From Trueperaceae bacterium (GTDB lineage: Bacteria > Deinococcota > Deinococci > Deinococcales > Trueperaceae): DNA of 64,000 bases. Every line of letters begins with the position of its first letter. Within the stretch, counting starts at the first letter, position 1. Shown piece by piece: positions 53,039 through 62,758 of this stretch. A program made the position numbers and the translations under genes. The notes under the pieces are model-generated. The model was not told the DNA's origin. It saw nothing but the letters and a program-made list of their open reading frames with translations, and ran no database searches. The DNA lies in NCBI GenBank assembly GCA_036381595.1, contig DASVCN010000009.1, positions 1 to 64,000 of the forward strand, in the 5' to 3' direction.

Positions 53039-55117
53039 TCACCCGGCCGCCTCACGCGGATGCGTTGCCGTCGACTCCGCTCCTTCACCCAGCTCCTTGA
53101 GGAGGAATGCCCAGACCTCGGCGTACTCATCGATGATCGCGTCCGTAGGCTTGCCCATGCCATGGCCTGCCCGCGTTTCTATCCTCACGAGAATCGGATG
53201 ATCACACCCTTGAGCCGCCTGCAGCGTCGCAGCGAACTTGAAGGTGTGAGCGGGAACGACGCGATCGTCGTGATCTCCGGTCGTGAGCAGAGTGGCCGGG
53301 TAGCAGGTACCCGGCTGCACGTTGTGAAGCGGCGAGTAGGCGTGGAGGAAGGGGAACTGCTCGGGGTCGTCGGCTCGACCGAAGTCGGATGCCCAGCGAG
53401 AACCGACGGTGAACAGGTGGTAGCGAAGCATGTCGAAGACGCCTACGGCGGCGTGAGCCGCCCCGAACAGTTCCGGCCTCTGCGTGATACACGCCCCAAC
53501 CAGCAGGCCGCCGTTCGAACCTCCCTGGATCGCAAGCCTCTTAGTCGAGGTGATCCCGCTCCAGATCAGGTGCTCGGCACAAGCTATGAAGTCGTCGAAG
53601 ACGTTCTGCTTCCTCTCGAGGGTGCCGGCCTCGTGCCACTCCCGGCCGTACTCGCCCCCGCCACGGAGGTTGGCGATGGCGAGGACGCCGCCCCGCTCGA
53701 GCCAGGCGAGTCTGTTGACCGAGAACGCTGGGGTGAGCGAGACGTTGAAGCCGCCGTAGCCGTAGAGGAGCGCAGGGTTGTCGCCGTTGCGTTCCAGGTC
53801 GCGATGGTGGACGAGGAAGAGCGGCACCCTGGTGCCATCGGGCGATTCCGCGAACTCCTGCCGCACCAGGTAACGAGAGGCGTCGAAAGGTAGATCGGGG
53901 TCGCTGAGTCGCTCCATCTTGCCGGAGGGGTAGCTGAGTCTGTAGGCGGTCGGTGGTTCGAGGAAGGAGGTGAAGAGGATGAATCCTTCGTCGTGGTCCC
54001 GCTCTCCGGTGAGGGCGGCGACGCTACCCAGGCCGGGCAGTTCGATCTCACCCTGCGGCTCTCCTCCCGTGCTGCAGCGCCTGAGCCGGTGGCTGCCATG
54101 CTCCTGGTATGTCAGCACGAACTCGTTGGCGACCAGGCCGGCCCCCTCCAGCAGATAGTCCCCCTCGGGCACGAGGTCGCGCCACACCGTAGGTGAGGCC
54201 AGGTCGACCGCAACCACTTTGCCCATGCCGTTGCCGCGGTCGGTCCGCAGGTAGAAGGTGTCGCCGTCGTTGCCTATGAACAAGACCTGATCCTCGAACT
54301 CGTCGACCAACGGCTGGAACTCTCCCCCCTCGAGTGGGCGATAGTAGAGCAGGTTCCTGGGCTCGGTACTGCGGGAGATATGCAGCACCAGGTAGCGGTC
54401 GTCATCGGAGGTCGCAGCGAAGAACATCCAGGAAGGCTCGTCCTGACGCTCGAAGACGACCACATCCTCAGACTGCTCGGTGCCGATGCGGTGGAGACAG
54501 AGCTTGGGTGCCTCGTTCCGCTCCAGATAACGGTCACCCTGCGGCTCCTCGAATCGTTGATAGTAGAAACCGGAACCGTCGCGCAGCCAGGCCAGGCTGG
54601 TGAACTTCACCCACTCGAGCCGGTCGGCGAGATCCTCGCCGGTAGCTACGTTGCGCACGTGCCAGGTGGTCCAGTCGGAACCGGCCTCACTCAGTCCGTA
54701 GGCGAGCAGTTCTCCATCCGGACTCGCCGAGGTACCGGTAAGCGCCACCCGACCGTCGCGTGAGAGGGTGTTGGGATCGAGGAGGATTCGTCCTGCCGCG
54801 CCCGCTTCCGGCATGACGAAGAGGACGTCCTGCTTCTGCAGGCCGCTATTGCGCAGCTGGAAATAGCGCTTCCCCTTGCGGACCGGAGCGGATTCGCGGG
54901 GATGGTTCCAGAGTTCAGCCAGGCGACGCCTGATCTGAGCCGCCAGCGGATCCCCTTCGAAGTAGCATCGCGTCACTTCGTTCTGGCGGGCGATCCAGTC
55001 CCGAACCTCCGGGGTTTCGGCGGACTGCTCGAGCCAGCGGTAGGGGTCGGCGACTACGGTCCCGTGGAAGTCGTCGATCTGAGCGTCTCGCTTGCTCTCG
55101 GGATAGCTGTCGTGCAT
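53039..55117 (-). CDS. Prolyl oligopeptidase (S9A serine peptidase)
   Basis: A 692-residue peptidase with an N-terminal beta-propeller (about 70-400) and a C-terminal alpha/beta-hydrolase domain. DPYRWLEQSAETPEVRDWIA at the start is diagnostic. The catalytic Ser is in IQGGSNGGLLVGA, the Asp in DHDDRVVPAHTFKF and the His in RAGHGMGKP. It should cut short proline-containing peptides in the cytoplasm. ATG at 55117 is 5 nt behind TAGCTT; a GTG at 55132 would include that box. First gene of the run with xpt and gluQ. Confidence 0.94.
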   Translation of the reverse strand: MHDSYPESKRDAQIDDFHGTVVADPYRWLEQSAETPEVRDWIARQNEVTRCYFEGDPLAAQIRRRLAELWNHPRESAPVRKGKRYFQLRNSGLQKQDVLFVMPEAGAAGRILLDPNTLSRDGRVALTGTSASPDGELLAYGLSEAGSDWTTWHVRNVATGEDLADRLEWVKFTSLAWLRDGSGFYYQRFEEPQGDRYLERNEAPKLCLHRIGTEQSEDVVVFERQDEPSWMFFAATSDDDRYLVLHISRSTEPRNLLYYRPLEGGEFQPLVDEFEDQVLFIGNDGDTFYLRTDRGNGMGKVVAVDLASPTVWRDLVPEGDYLLEGAGLVANEFVLTYQEHGSHRLRRCSTGGEPQGEIELPGLGSVAALTGERDHDEGFILFTSFLEPPTAYRLSYPSGKMERLSDPDLPFDASRYLVRQEFAESPDGTRVPLFLVHHRDLERNGDNPALLYGYGGFNVSLTPAFSVNRLAWLERGGVLAIANLRGGGEYGREWHEAGTLERKQNVFDDFIACAEHLIWSGITSTKRLAIQGGSNGGLLVGACITQRPELFGAAHAAVGVFDMLRYHLFTVGSRWASDFGRADDPEQFPFLHAYSPLHNVQPGTCYPATLLTTGDHDDRVVPAHTFKFAATLQAAQGCDHPILVRIETRAGHGMGKPTDAIIDEYAEVWAFLLKELGEGAESTATHPREAAG

Positions 55118-55122
55118 GGGAA

Positions 55123-55128
55123 AAGCTA
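55123..55128 (-). promoter_or_regulatory. Leaderless -10 box for the prolyl oligopeptidase gene
   Basis: TAGCTT on the minus strand ends 5 nt before the ATG at 55117. Confidence 0.45.
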
Positions 55129-55153
55129 CCACGGGTACCGGAACCTGCTGAAG

Positions 55154-55177
55154 GAGGGCGGCCGCGCGGCCGCCCTC
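55154..55177 (-). terminator. Hairpin after sucD
   Basis: GAGGGCGGCC (55154-55163), loop GCGC, GGCCGCCCTC (55168-55177), 22 nt past the sucD stop and before the next promoter. No clear U tract. Confidence 0.55.
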
Positions 55178-55199
55178 GCTCGTCGGGCTGAGACCCTAC

Positions 55200-56138
55200 T
55201 CAGGCTCGTCCGGCCCGCTCCATCGCGTTCATCATCGCGGTGCCCATGTCCGAGGGGCTCTCGGCGACTTCGACGCCGGCCTCGCGCAACGCGCTGATCT
55301 TGTCGGCCGCCGTGCCTTGCCCGCCCGAGATGATGGCGCCCGCGTGCCCCATCCGCTTGCCCGGAGGTGCGGTGGTGCCGGCGATGAAGGCGGCCGCCGG
55401 CTTGCCGAGCTCCTTGGCTATGAACTCGGCGGCCTGCTCCTCGGCGCTGCCGCCTATCTCGCCGATCAGGATCACGCCTTCGGTTTCCGAGTCGTCGGCG
55501 AAGAGCTCGAGCACGTCCACGAAGTTGGTGCCGTTGACCGGGTCGCCGCCGATGCCAACGGCAGTGCTCTGCCCCAGCCCGTTCTGGGTGAGCTGGTGCA
55601 CAGCCTCGTAGGTCAGGGTTCCCGAGCGGCTCACCACGCCGATGCGGCCCCGCTTGTGGATATAGCCCGGCATGATGCCGATGCGACACTCGCCGGGGGT
55701 GATCACGCCGGGACAGTTCGGTCCCACCAGGCGTGTGTTCCGGCCCTGCAGGTAACGCTTGACCCTGACCATGTCGTCGACCGGGATGCCCTCGGTGATG
55801 CAGATGACGAGCTCTAGTCCGGCGTCGACCCCCTCCATGATCGCGTCGGCGGCGAACGGAGCGGGTACGAAGATGACGGAGGTGTTGGCTCCGGTCTCCT
55901 TGACCGCGTCACGGACCGACGGGTGGATGGGCACCTCGACCCGATAGGTGTCCGGTCTGCCGGTTACTCCGCTGTGGTCGGTTTCCCCTTCGAACAGCTC
56001 CACCTCGCCGGCGCGGGTGGGGTGAACGGCGGCAACCACTTCTGTTCCGTAGGCGATCGAGCGGTCGGCGTGGAAACGACCCGCCCCGCCGAGACCCTGT
56101 ATCAGCAATCTGGTGTCCTTGCCTACGAGGATGCTCAT
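55200..56138 (-). CDS. sucD: Succinyl-CoA synthetase alpha subunit
   Basis: TCA-cycle enzyme subunit carrying the phosphohistidine. 312 residues, slightly longer than the usual 290. [34 protein letters not shown] (CoA loop region), [45 protein letters not shown] and the active-site [18 protein letters not shown] are recognisable. The start overlaps the sucC stop (ATGA). Confidence 0.96.
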   Translation of the reverse strand: MSILVGKDTRLLIQGLGGAGRFHADRSIAYGTEVVAAVHPTRAGEVELFEGETDHSGVTGRPDTYRVEVPIHPSVRDAVKETGANTSVIFVPAPFAADAIMEGVDAGLELVICITEGIPVDDMVRVKRYLQGRNTRLVGPNCPGVITPGECRIGIMPGYIHKRGRIGVVSRSGTLTYEAVHQLTQNGLGQSTAVGIGGDPVNGTNFVDVLELFADDSETEGVILIGEIGGSAEEQAAEFIAKELGKPAAAFIAGTTAPPGKRMGHAGAIISGGQGTAADKISALREAGVEVAESPSDMGTAMMNAMERAGRA

Positions 56139-57358
56139 CGCGCCAGCTCCACGACCTTGCGGGCGCCCTCTTTCATGCTCGCCGCCGAGACGAGGTTGAG
56201 TTTCGACTCGTCGAGTATCCGCTTGCCCAGGTCCACGTTCGTACCCTCGAGGCGCACGACCAGCGGCACCTCGAGCCCCACCTCCTTGACCGCGCCGACG
56301 ATGCCCTCCGCGATGACGTCGCAGCGCATGATGCCGCCGAAGATGTTGACGAAGATGCCGCGGACGTTCGGGTCCCGGGTGATGATCCCGAATGCCGCCG
56401 CGACGTTCTCGGTCGTGGCGCTGCCGCCCACATCGAGGAAGTTCGCCGGCTCTCCGCCCACCTGCTTGATGGTGTCCATCGTCGCCATGGCGAGGCCGGC
56501 GCCGTTGACCAGGCAGCCGATGGTGCCGTCGAGCTTGATGAAGGCCAGGTCGTACTTCCCGGCCTCGACCTCGGCTGGATCCTCTTCGCTCTCATCGCGC
56601 ATCGCGGCGATCTGCGGGTGGCGGAAGAGCGCGTTCCCGTCGATGCTCATCTTGCCGTCGAGGGCCATGACGTCGCCCGACTTGCTGACGACCAGAGGGT
56701 TGATCTCCAGCAGCTCGGTGTCGAGGTCACTGGCCACCTTGCCGAGCGTGCTGATGAACCGTTTGCCGTTCTTGTAGGCCTGGCCGCGCAGCCCCAGGTG
56801 CCAGGCGAGGTAGTGGGCCTGGAAAGGCATCAGCCCGACCGCCGGATCGACGGTCTGGCGCAAGATCTTCTCGGGGGAACGGGCCGCGACCTCTTCGATC
56901 TCCATCCCGCCTTCGGTCGAGGCCATCACCACGTTGCGGCCCTGAGCGCGGTCGAGCACCACCGAGAGGTAGAGTTCGCGGTCGATGTCTATCCCCTGCT
57001 CGATGAGGAGGGTGCGGACCTCCTTGCCCTCCGCCCCGGTCTGGACGGTGACGAGGGTCGATCCCAGCATCTTCTCGGCCAACTCCTCGACCCGCTTCTC
57101 CGCGGCTTCGACGCCACCTTCGATCCCATCGGTGACCACGGTGACGCCACCGAGTTCCGGATGCTCCTCGAATCTGCCCTTGCCGCGACCGCCGGCGTGG
57201 ATCTGCGACTTCACCACCACTACGGGGTTGCCAGTGGCCTCGACGAGCGGCCGAACGGCCGCCGCCGCTTCGCTTGCCGAACGCGCGACCCGCCCTTCGG
57301 GAACGGCCAGACCGCGTTCTCGCATAAGACTCTTGGCCTGGTACTCGTGGATCTTCAA
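56135..57358 (-). CDS. sucC: Succinyl-CoA synthetase beta subunit
   Basis: ATP-grasp nucleotide-binding subunit partnering SucD. 407 residues. [92 protein letters not shown] and [19 protein letters not shown] match. The start is TTG at 57358 with GGAGG 7 nt upstream; no ATG or GTG is better placed. Two-gene operon closed by the hairpin at 55154. Confidence 0.96.
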   Translation of the reverse strand: MKIHEYQAKSLMRERGLAVPEGRVARSASEAAAAVRPLVEATGNPVVVVKSQIHAGGRGKGRFEEHPELGGVTVVTDGIEGGVEAAEKRVEELAEKMLGSTLVTVQTGAEGKEVRTLLIEQGIDIDRELYLSVVLDRAQGRNVVMASTEGGMEIEEVAARSPEKILRQTVDPAVGLMPFQAHYLAWHLGLRGQAYKNGKRFISTLGKVASDLDTELLEINPLVVSKSGDVMALDGKMSIDGNALFRHPQIAAMRDESEEDPAEVEAGKYDLAFIKLDGTIGCLVNGAGLAMATMDTIKQVGGEPANFLDVGGSATTENVAAAFGIITRDPNVRGIFVNIFGGIMRCDVIAEGIVGAVKEVGLEVPLVVRLEGTNVDLGKRILDESKLNLVSAASMKEGARKVVELAR

Positions 57359-57536
57359 AAGACGACCTCCAGTTGCTTGTTGTCCCGGTTGTGCTGTCGA
57401 AACCGGCTGCTGTGCCCCGAACGCGCCCTAGCCTAACGCGCTACGAACTCTCCCGCTACCGTTGTAGACGTTCGTCCGGGTGATGGGTGCCCGGGAGCGC
57501 GCCTCCCCGCGGTTGCCGTCCGATGCGGCAGAGACG

Positions 57537-57542
57537 TACCAT
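57537..57542 (+). promoter_or_regulatory. Leaderless -10 box for the MoaB/Mog-like gene
   Basis: TACCAT ends 5 nt before the ATG at 57548. Confidence 0.45.
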
Positions 57543-57547
57543 TCGGC

Positions 57548-58063
57548 ATGATTCGCACCGCCATACTTAGCGTTCAGGGGAGCGGCGGGAGCGGGGAGGG
57601 CACGGTCGCAGCCGTCCGCGAGGTGCTCGGACGCGGGCCGTTCACCGAGGTCGACTATCAGGTAGTGCCCGACGAGCAGGCGATGATCAGGGCGAAGCTG
57701 AGGCTCTGGGCCGACGACTCCTCGGCCGACCTGGTCCTCACCCTCGGGGGGATAGGGGCCCAGATGCGCCATCGCACGCCAGATGCCACCCTCGAAGTGA
57801 TCGACAGGCAGTTCCCGGGCATACCCGAGATTCTCCGGGCCGCTGGCTCCCGCGAGGACCGCGGGGCGGGACTATGGCGGGCCGCGGCCGGGGTGCGCCG
57901 GCACACGCTGATCGTCAACCTTCCCGGTGAAGCGCGTTCCGCGGGAACTGCCCTCGCCGCCGCCCTTCACCTGCTGTCCGACGCCGCTCGGGTCCTGGCC
58001 GACGCTCGCAGGCTGGCGGCCAACCTCGACCCCGAAGCGGATTCGAACCCTCCCGGCCGCTGA
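57548..58063 (+). CDS. MoaB/MogA-like molybdopterin-binding protein
   Basis: A 171-residue single-domain protein of the MoCF-biosynthesis (MogA/MoaB) fold. RTAILSVQGSGGSGEGTVAA, VDYQVVPDEQAMIRAKLRLW, DLVLTLGGIGAQMRHRTPDA (usual TTGGTGxxxRD replaced by TLGGIGAQMRH) and LIVNLPGEARSAGTALAA (NLPG motif) show the family. The active-site motif differs, so adenylyl transfer to molybdopterin is uncertain. No other cofactor genes are adjacent. Confidence 0.75.
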   Translation: MIRTAILSVQGSGGSGEGTVAAVREVLGRGPFTEVDYQVVPDEQAMIRAKLRLWADDSSADLVLTLGGIGAQMRHRTPDATLEVIDRQFPGIPEILRAAGSREDRGAGLWRAAAGVRRHTLIVNLPGEARSAGTALAAALHLLSDAARVLADARRLAANLDPEADSNPPGR

Positions 58064-58078
58064 GGCCTCACCATCGGC

Positions 58079-58564
58079 ATGGAGATCCTGGCGGCCCTCG
58101 TCTTCCTGCTCCTCTTCGCCGTCGCCCTGGCAGGTATAATCCTGCCGGTCCTGCCCGGTGTACCGATCGCCGCTCTGGGGGCGCTGCTTGCCGGCTGGAT
58201 TACCGGGTTCGAGCGCCTCTCGCTCATCCCGCTCATCATCGTTGGCGCTCTGACCGTGCTGGCCCAACTGGTAGAGATAGGTTCTTCCTGGGTCGGGGCG
58301 CGCTACTACGGGGCGGGCCGGCCTGGCCTCTGGGGGGGCGTGATCGGTTCGCTCATGGGCCTGATCCTCTTCCCTCCGTTCGGCTTCCTCGTAGGGGCCC
58401 TCGTGGGAGCCGTGCTGTTCGAACTGTTGGCGGGACGGGCCTTCAACGAAGCGGTGAAGGCGGGTGTCGGGGCGTTCGTGGGGACGCTCGGGGGAGCCGT
58501 AGCGAAAGTCGTGATCCTGGTGGCGATCGGCGTCGTGGTGCTGCCTCGCTTGTGGCCGTGGTGA
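58079..58564 (+). CDS. DUF456 family membrane protein
   Basis: A 161-residue, very hydrophobic protein with four to five transmembrane segments rich in glycine. IILPVLPGVPIAALGALLAG, GSSWVGARYYGAGRPGLWGG, GSLMGLILFPPFGFLVGALV and AFNEAVKAGVGAFVGTLGG match the DUF456 pattern. Function unknown. It follows the MoaB/Mog-like gene by 15 nt, on the same strand, and is probably cotranscribed. Confidence 0.85.
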   Translation: MEILAALVFLLLFAVALAGIILPVLPGVPIAALGALLAGWITGFERLSLIPLIIVGALTVLAQLVEIGSSWVGARYYGAGRPGLWGGVIGSLMGLILFPPFGFLVGALVGAVLFELLAGRAFNEAVKAGVGAFVGTLGGAVAKVVILVAIGVVVLPRLWPW

Positions 58565-58702
58565 TCAGCTTCGAACTGCTCCACGCGTGGCGCGGGGCGA
58601 CTTGCGCCCAAGTCTGCGCCCGAGACCTCTATACTCGTCTTTCGGAGACGAAGTCACGGGTCGCCGCTGCCAGTCTGGCTTCGGCGTGAAGGAGTAGAGG
58701 AC

Positions 58703-59617
58703 ATGGATCCCATCATGCTGCAGATCGGGCCGCTGGCCATCCGCTGGTACGGCTTCCTTATCGCCGCCGGAGTGCTCGTAGGGTCCCTCTGGGCGACCAG
58801 GCTCGCGCCGTCGAGAGGCGTCGATCCCGAGAAGCTCCTCGACTCGGCGCCGCTGCTGGTCGTAGCCGGCATCATCGGCGCCCGCCTGGTGTACGTGCTC
58901 ACCAGTCCCGATGCCTTCTTCGGGCCCGATGGCAACTGGGTCGATGCTTTCAAGGTGTGGCAGGGGGGCATATCGATCCATGGTGGGATCCTCGGCATAG
59001 TCCTTGCGCTCTGGGGCTACGCGCGGGTCCGGAAGATGAACATGTGGGCCGCGCTCGACGTGATGACGCTCGTCGGGGCGCTCGGAATCATCGGCGGACG
59101 GATCGGCAACTTCATGAACGGCAGCGACACCGGCGGGCGTCCCACCGACTGGGCGATCGGCTTCGACTGGCCCCCTCCGGGTACCGACACCCTGGGCGCC
59201 TTCGGCCGCACCATCTTCGGCGACCCGCTCTGGCTCTACGGGCCGCCCGCCTGCACCAACGTGGCGGTGGGCGAACCGTGCACCGTTCACCTCACTCCGC
59301 TCTACGGGGCCATCATCGGCGTGATCCTGGTCTTCGTGTGCCTCTGGGCGCTGGGCCGCAGCAAGGCTCCCGGCTTCGCCTTCTGGCAGTTCGTCCTCTG
59401 GTACTCCGTCCTCCGCTCGCTGCTCGAGGAGCCGTTCCGCGACAACCCACTGGTGTGGCCCGTCTACCTCAACGAGAGCGCAGGCATCGGCTTCTTCACC
59501 CTCACCCAGCTGGTGAGCATCCCGATCATCCTCGTCGCCATCTACATCCTGCTCACCATGGATCCGGACGCCGAGGAGCGCCGCGAACGACTCGCCATGC
59601 GGGCCCGGCGACGCTGA
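58703..59617 (+). CDS. lgt: Prolipoprotein diacylglyceryl transferase
   Basis: Inner-membrane enzyme that adds diacylglycerol to the lipobox cysteine of preprolipoproteins. 304 residues with about seven transmembrane segments. IRWYGFLIAAGVLVGSLWAT, GARLVYVLTSPDAF, WQGGISIHGGILGIVLALWG, GGRIGNFMNGSDTGG (the GRIGNFxNGE-like signature, with Ser for Glu) and the late LEEPFRDNP all fit. GGAG precedes the ATG; TATACT at 58630-58635 may be its -10. Adjacent to glmU by 2 nt. Confidence 0.95.
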   Translation: MDPIMLQIGPLAIRWYGFLIAAGVLVGSLWATRLAPSRGVDPEKLLDSAPLLVVAGIIGARLVYVLTSPDAFFGPDGNWVDAFKVWQGGISIHGGILGIVLALWGYARVRKMNMWAALDVMTLVGALGIIGGRIGNFMNGSDTGGRPTDWAIGFDWPPPGTDTLGAFGRTIFGDPLWLYGPPACTNVAVGEPCTVHLTPLYGAIIGVILVFVCLWALGRSKAPGFAFWQFVLWYSVLRSLLEEPFRDNPLVWPVYLNESAGIGFFTLTQLVSIPIILVAIYILLTMDPDAEERRERLAMRARRR

Positions 59618-59619
59618 CG

Positions 59620-60597
59620 GTGTCCCGCGAGTTCTCGGCGGTCATACTCGCCGCCGGCCACGGCACGAGGATGAAGTCGAGCCTGCCCAAGATGCTCCAC
59701 GCGGTCGCCGGCAGACCGCTGCTCGAGCACGTCGTCCGGGCGGTGCTGCCGCTGCAACCGGAGCGCACGATACTGGTCGTCGGCCATGGGGCCGAGCGAG
59801 TGAGACAGCACTTCTCCGACTTCGACGTCTCCTTCGCCCTGCAGGAGGAACAGCTCGGCACGGGTCACGCTCTGAAGACGGCTCTGCCCGCTCTGGCCGA
59901 CATCCCCGGGGACATCATGGTCCTGACCGGCGACAGTCCGCTGCTGACGAGCCAGACCCTCGAGGCGCTGCGCTCCGGGCACCAGCGGAGTAGGGCGGGG
60001 ATGACCATGCTCACCTACGTCGTGCAGGATCCGACCGGCCTGGGCAGGGTGGTCCGTGACGACCGGGGTCGGCTGGCCCGGATCGTCGAGGAGAAGGATG
60101 CGAGCGAGTCCGAACGCCGCATCCGCGAGATAAGCCCCGGCCTCTTCATCTTCGACCGGCACGTGTTCGATTTCATCGGAAGGCTGAGCAACGACAACGC
60201 GCAAGGGGAGTACTACCTGCCGGATCTGTCGCGGTTCTACCTGGAAGCTGGGCTGGGGGTGCATACCGTCGAGGGTGAAGACGAGACCGGACTCCTGGTC
60301 GGCGTGAACGACCGGTCGCAACTGGCGTGCGCCGAGCGGATACTTCGGGAGCGGATCCGCCGCCACTGGATGGCCGAGGGGGTGAGCATGGTCGCCCCGG
60401 AGCAGACCTTCATAGACGACACCGTCGAGTTGGGCCGCGACGTCATCCTCGAACCGGGTGTGGTGCTCCGCGGCGCGGTCCGTCTGGGCGAGGGGGTCCG
60501 AGTGGGCGCCTACTCGGTCCTCGAGGACGTGACAGTTCCGCCCGGCGAAGCGATAGCACCGCACACCGTTAGGCTCAGGGCAGAAGCGGCCGGCTGA
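59620..60597 (+). CDS. glmU: Truncated GlmU-type UDP-GlcNAc pyrophosphorylase
   Basis: The uridylyltransferase domain is complete: [76 protein letters not shown] and [12 protein letters not shown]. Only two or three turns of left-handed beta-helix follow ([19 protein letters not shown] to EDVTVPPG), so the protein ends at 325 residues instead of about 450. The acetyltransferase active site of bifunctional GlmU is absent. The GTG start follows the lgt stop by 2 nt. Glucosamine-1-phosphate acetylation must be done elsewhere, or the substrate differs. Confidence 0.85.
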   Translation: MSREFSAVILAAGHGTRMKSSLPKMLHAVAGRPLLEHVVRAVLPLQPERTILVVGHGAERVRQHFSDFDVSFALQEEQLGTGHALKTALPALADIPGDIMVLTGDSPLLTSQTLEALRSGHQRSRAGMTMLTYVVQDPTGLGRVVRDDRGRLARIVEEKDASESERRIREISPGLFIFDRHVFDFIGRLSNDNAQGEYYLPDLSRFYLEAGLGVHTVEGEDETGLLVGVNDRSQLACAERILRERIRRHWMAEGVSMVAPEQTFIDDTVELGRDVILEPGVVLRGAVRLGEGVRVGAYSVLEDVTVPPGEAIAPHTVRLRAEAAG

Positions 60598-60671
60598 ACG
60601 CCTTCGATCACGTCTTCATCGACACGGGGGCCAGGTCCACCGGTGCTAGAGTGGTGGGCGGTGATCGGCTG

Positions 60672-61823
<1,152 letters not shown>

Positions 61824-61839
61824 AGCTGAGCCCGGCCCG

Positions 61840-62661
61840 CTAGCCGCGCCGTTGCCTGGCGGCCTCGTAGAGGACCAGGGTGGCGGCGCAGGCCACGTTG
61901 AGCGATGAAGCCGAGCCCGTCATGGGGATGGCGATCGTCTCGTCGGCCATATCGGCGTAAGCATGGCTGAGGCCGTCAGTTTCGTTGCCGACGAGCAGAA
62001 GGGTAGGTCGCCAGAAGTTGCACTCGTAGACTAGTTTAGCAGCGCGGGCACTGGTGCCCACCACCTGCAGGTCACCGTACTCCTCCCGGATCCTCGTAAG
62101 CAGAGGTTCCAGGTCTCTTGCGGACCGAAGGCGCACGACCGGGAGGGCGAAGAGAGAACCCGTCGATGCGGCGACAGCCTGCGGATCGTAGGGGTCGGCG
62201 GAGTGTCCGGTGACGATCAGACCGTCGGCTCCCAGGGCGTCACACGACCGTACGAGCGTGCCCAGATTGCCGGGATAGTTCGGCCGGTCGAAGACGACGA
62301 CGAGGGGCGGGGTACCGAGCGTGATCCTGCCGATGTCGTCTTCCGGAATCTCCACCAGAGCTACGATCTCCGAGGCCTCGCGCTTGTTGCTCAGCTTCGC
62401 GTGAAGCGCTGCCGGCAGGGTGTAGTGCGTGTCAGCGGCGCTCGCGTCGACGATGCTCCTGGCCCAGTCGGAGAGCCGCCGGTCGGAGGGGAGGACCAGG
62501 CCCTTGATGGGCCAGCCGCCAGAGAGGGCCGTCTCGAGCTGGCGGACACCCTCGACGGGGAAGAGGCGGAGCCTATGCCTGAGATTACGGTTGCTGCGCA
62601 GTGCGTCGAGTCGCTGGAAGTCGGCGTTCTCGTTCGGGAGGTGGATGCGTCTGGCGGCCAT
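61840..62661 (-). CDS. SpoU-family (TrmH-like) RNA 2'-O-methyltransferase
   Basis: A 273-residue SPOUT methyltransferase. The N-terminal ~105 residues are the substrate-binding domain (RLDALRSNRNLRHRLRLFPV, EGVRQLETALSGGWP). The catalytic domain has the three SpoU motifs: FDRPNYPGNLGTLVRSCDAL, LLLVGNETDGLS and IPMTGSASSLNVACAATLVL. It would methylate ribose in a tRNA or rRNA; the site is not predictable from sequence. A GATACT box 6 nt before the ATG suggests another leaderless message. Confidence 0.88.
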   Translation of the reverse strand: MAARRIHLPNENADFQRLDALRSNRNLRHRLRLFPVEGVRQLETALSGGWPIKGLVLPSDRRLSDWARSIVDASAADTHYTLPAALHAKLSNKREASEIVALVEIPEDDIGRITLGTPPLVVVFDRPNYPGNLGTLVRSCDALGADGLIVTGHSADPYDPQAVAASTGSLFALPVVRLRSARDLEPLLTRIREEYGDLQVVGTSARAAKLVYECNFWRPTLLLVGNETDGLSHAYADMADETIAIPMTGSASSLNVACAATLVLYEAARQRRG

Positions 62662-62667
62662 TCCGCC

Positions 62668-62673
62668 AGTATC
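62668..62673 (-). promoter_or_regulatory. Possible leaderless -10 box for the SpoU gene
   Basis: GATACT on the minus strand ends 6 nt before the ATG at 62661. The first base deviates from TANNNT. Confidence 0.35.
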
Positions 62674-62681
62674 CAGCGGAA

Positions 62682-62705
62682 GGGCCCTCGCGTGAGCGAG
62701 GGCCC
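62682..62705 (-). terminator. Hairpin after the DEAD-box helicase
   Basis: GGGCCCTCGC, loop GTGA, GCGAGGGCCC, a perfect 10-bp stem 54 nt past the helicase stop. Only a short T-rich stretch follows on the minus strand. Confidence 0.6.
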
Positions 62706-62758
62706 GATGTCATCCGTTCCCCGTTGGGCCGGATCTCAGAAGTCGGTCGCGACTTGGG

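Noticed and set aside
60598-60671. Frameshifted continuation of GlmU
   Set aside because: The 74 bp before carA contain no beta-helix-like text in any frame, so simple frameshift does not explain the missing acetyltransferase domain.
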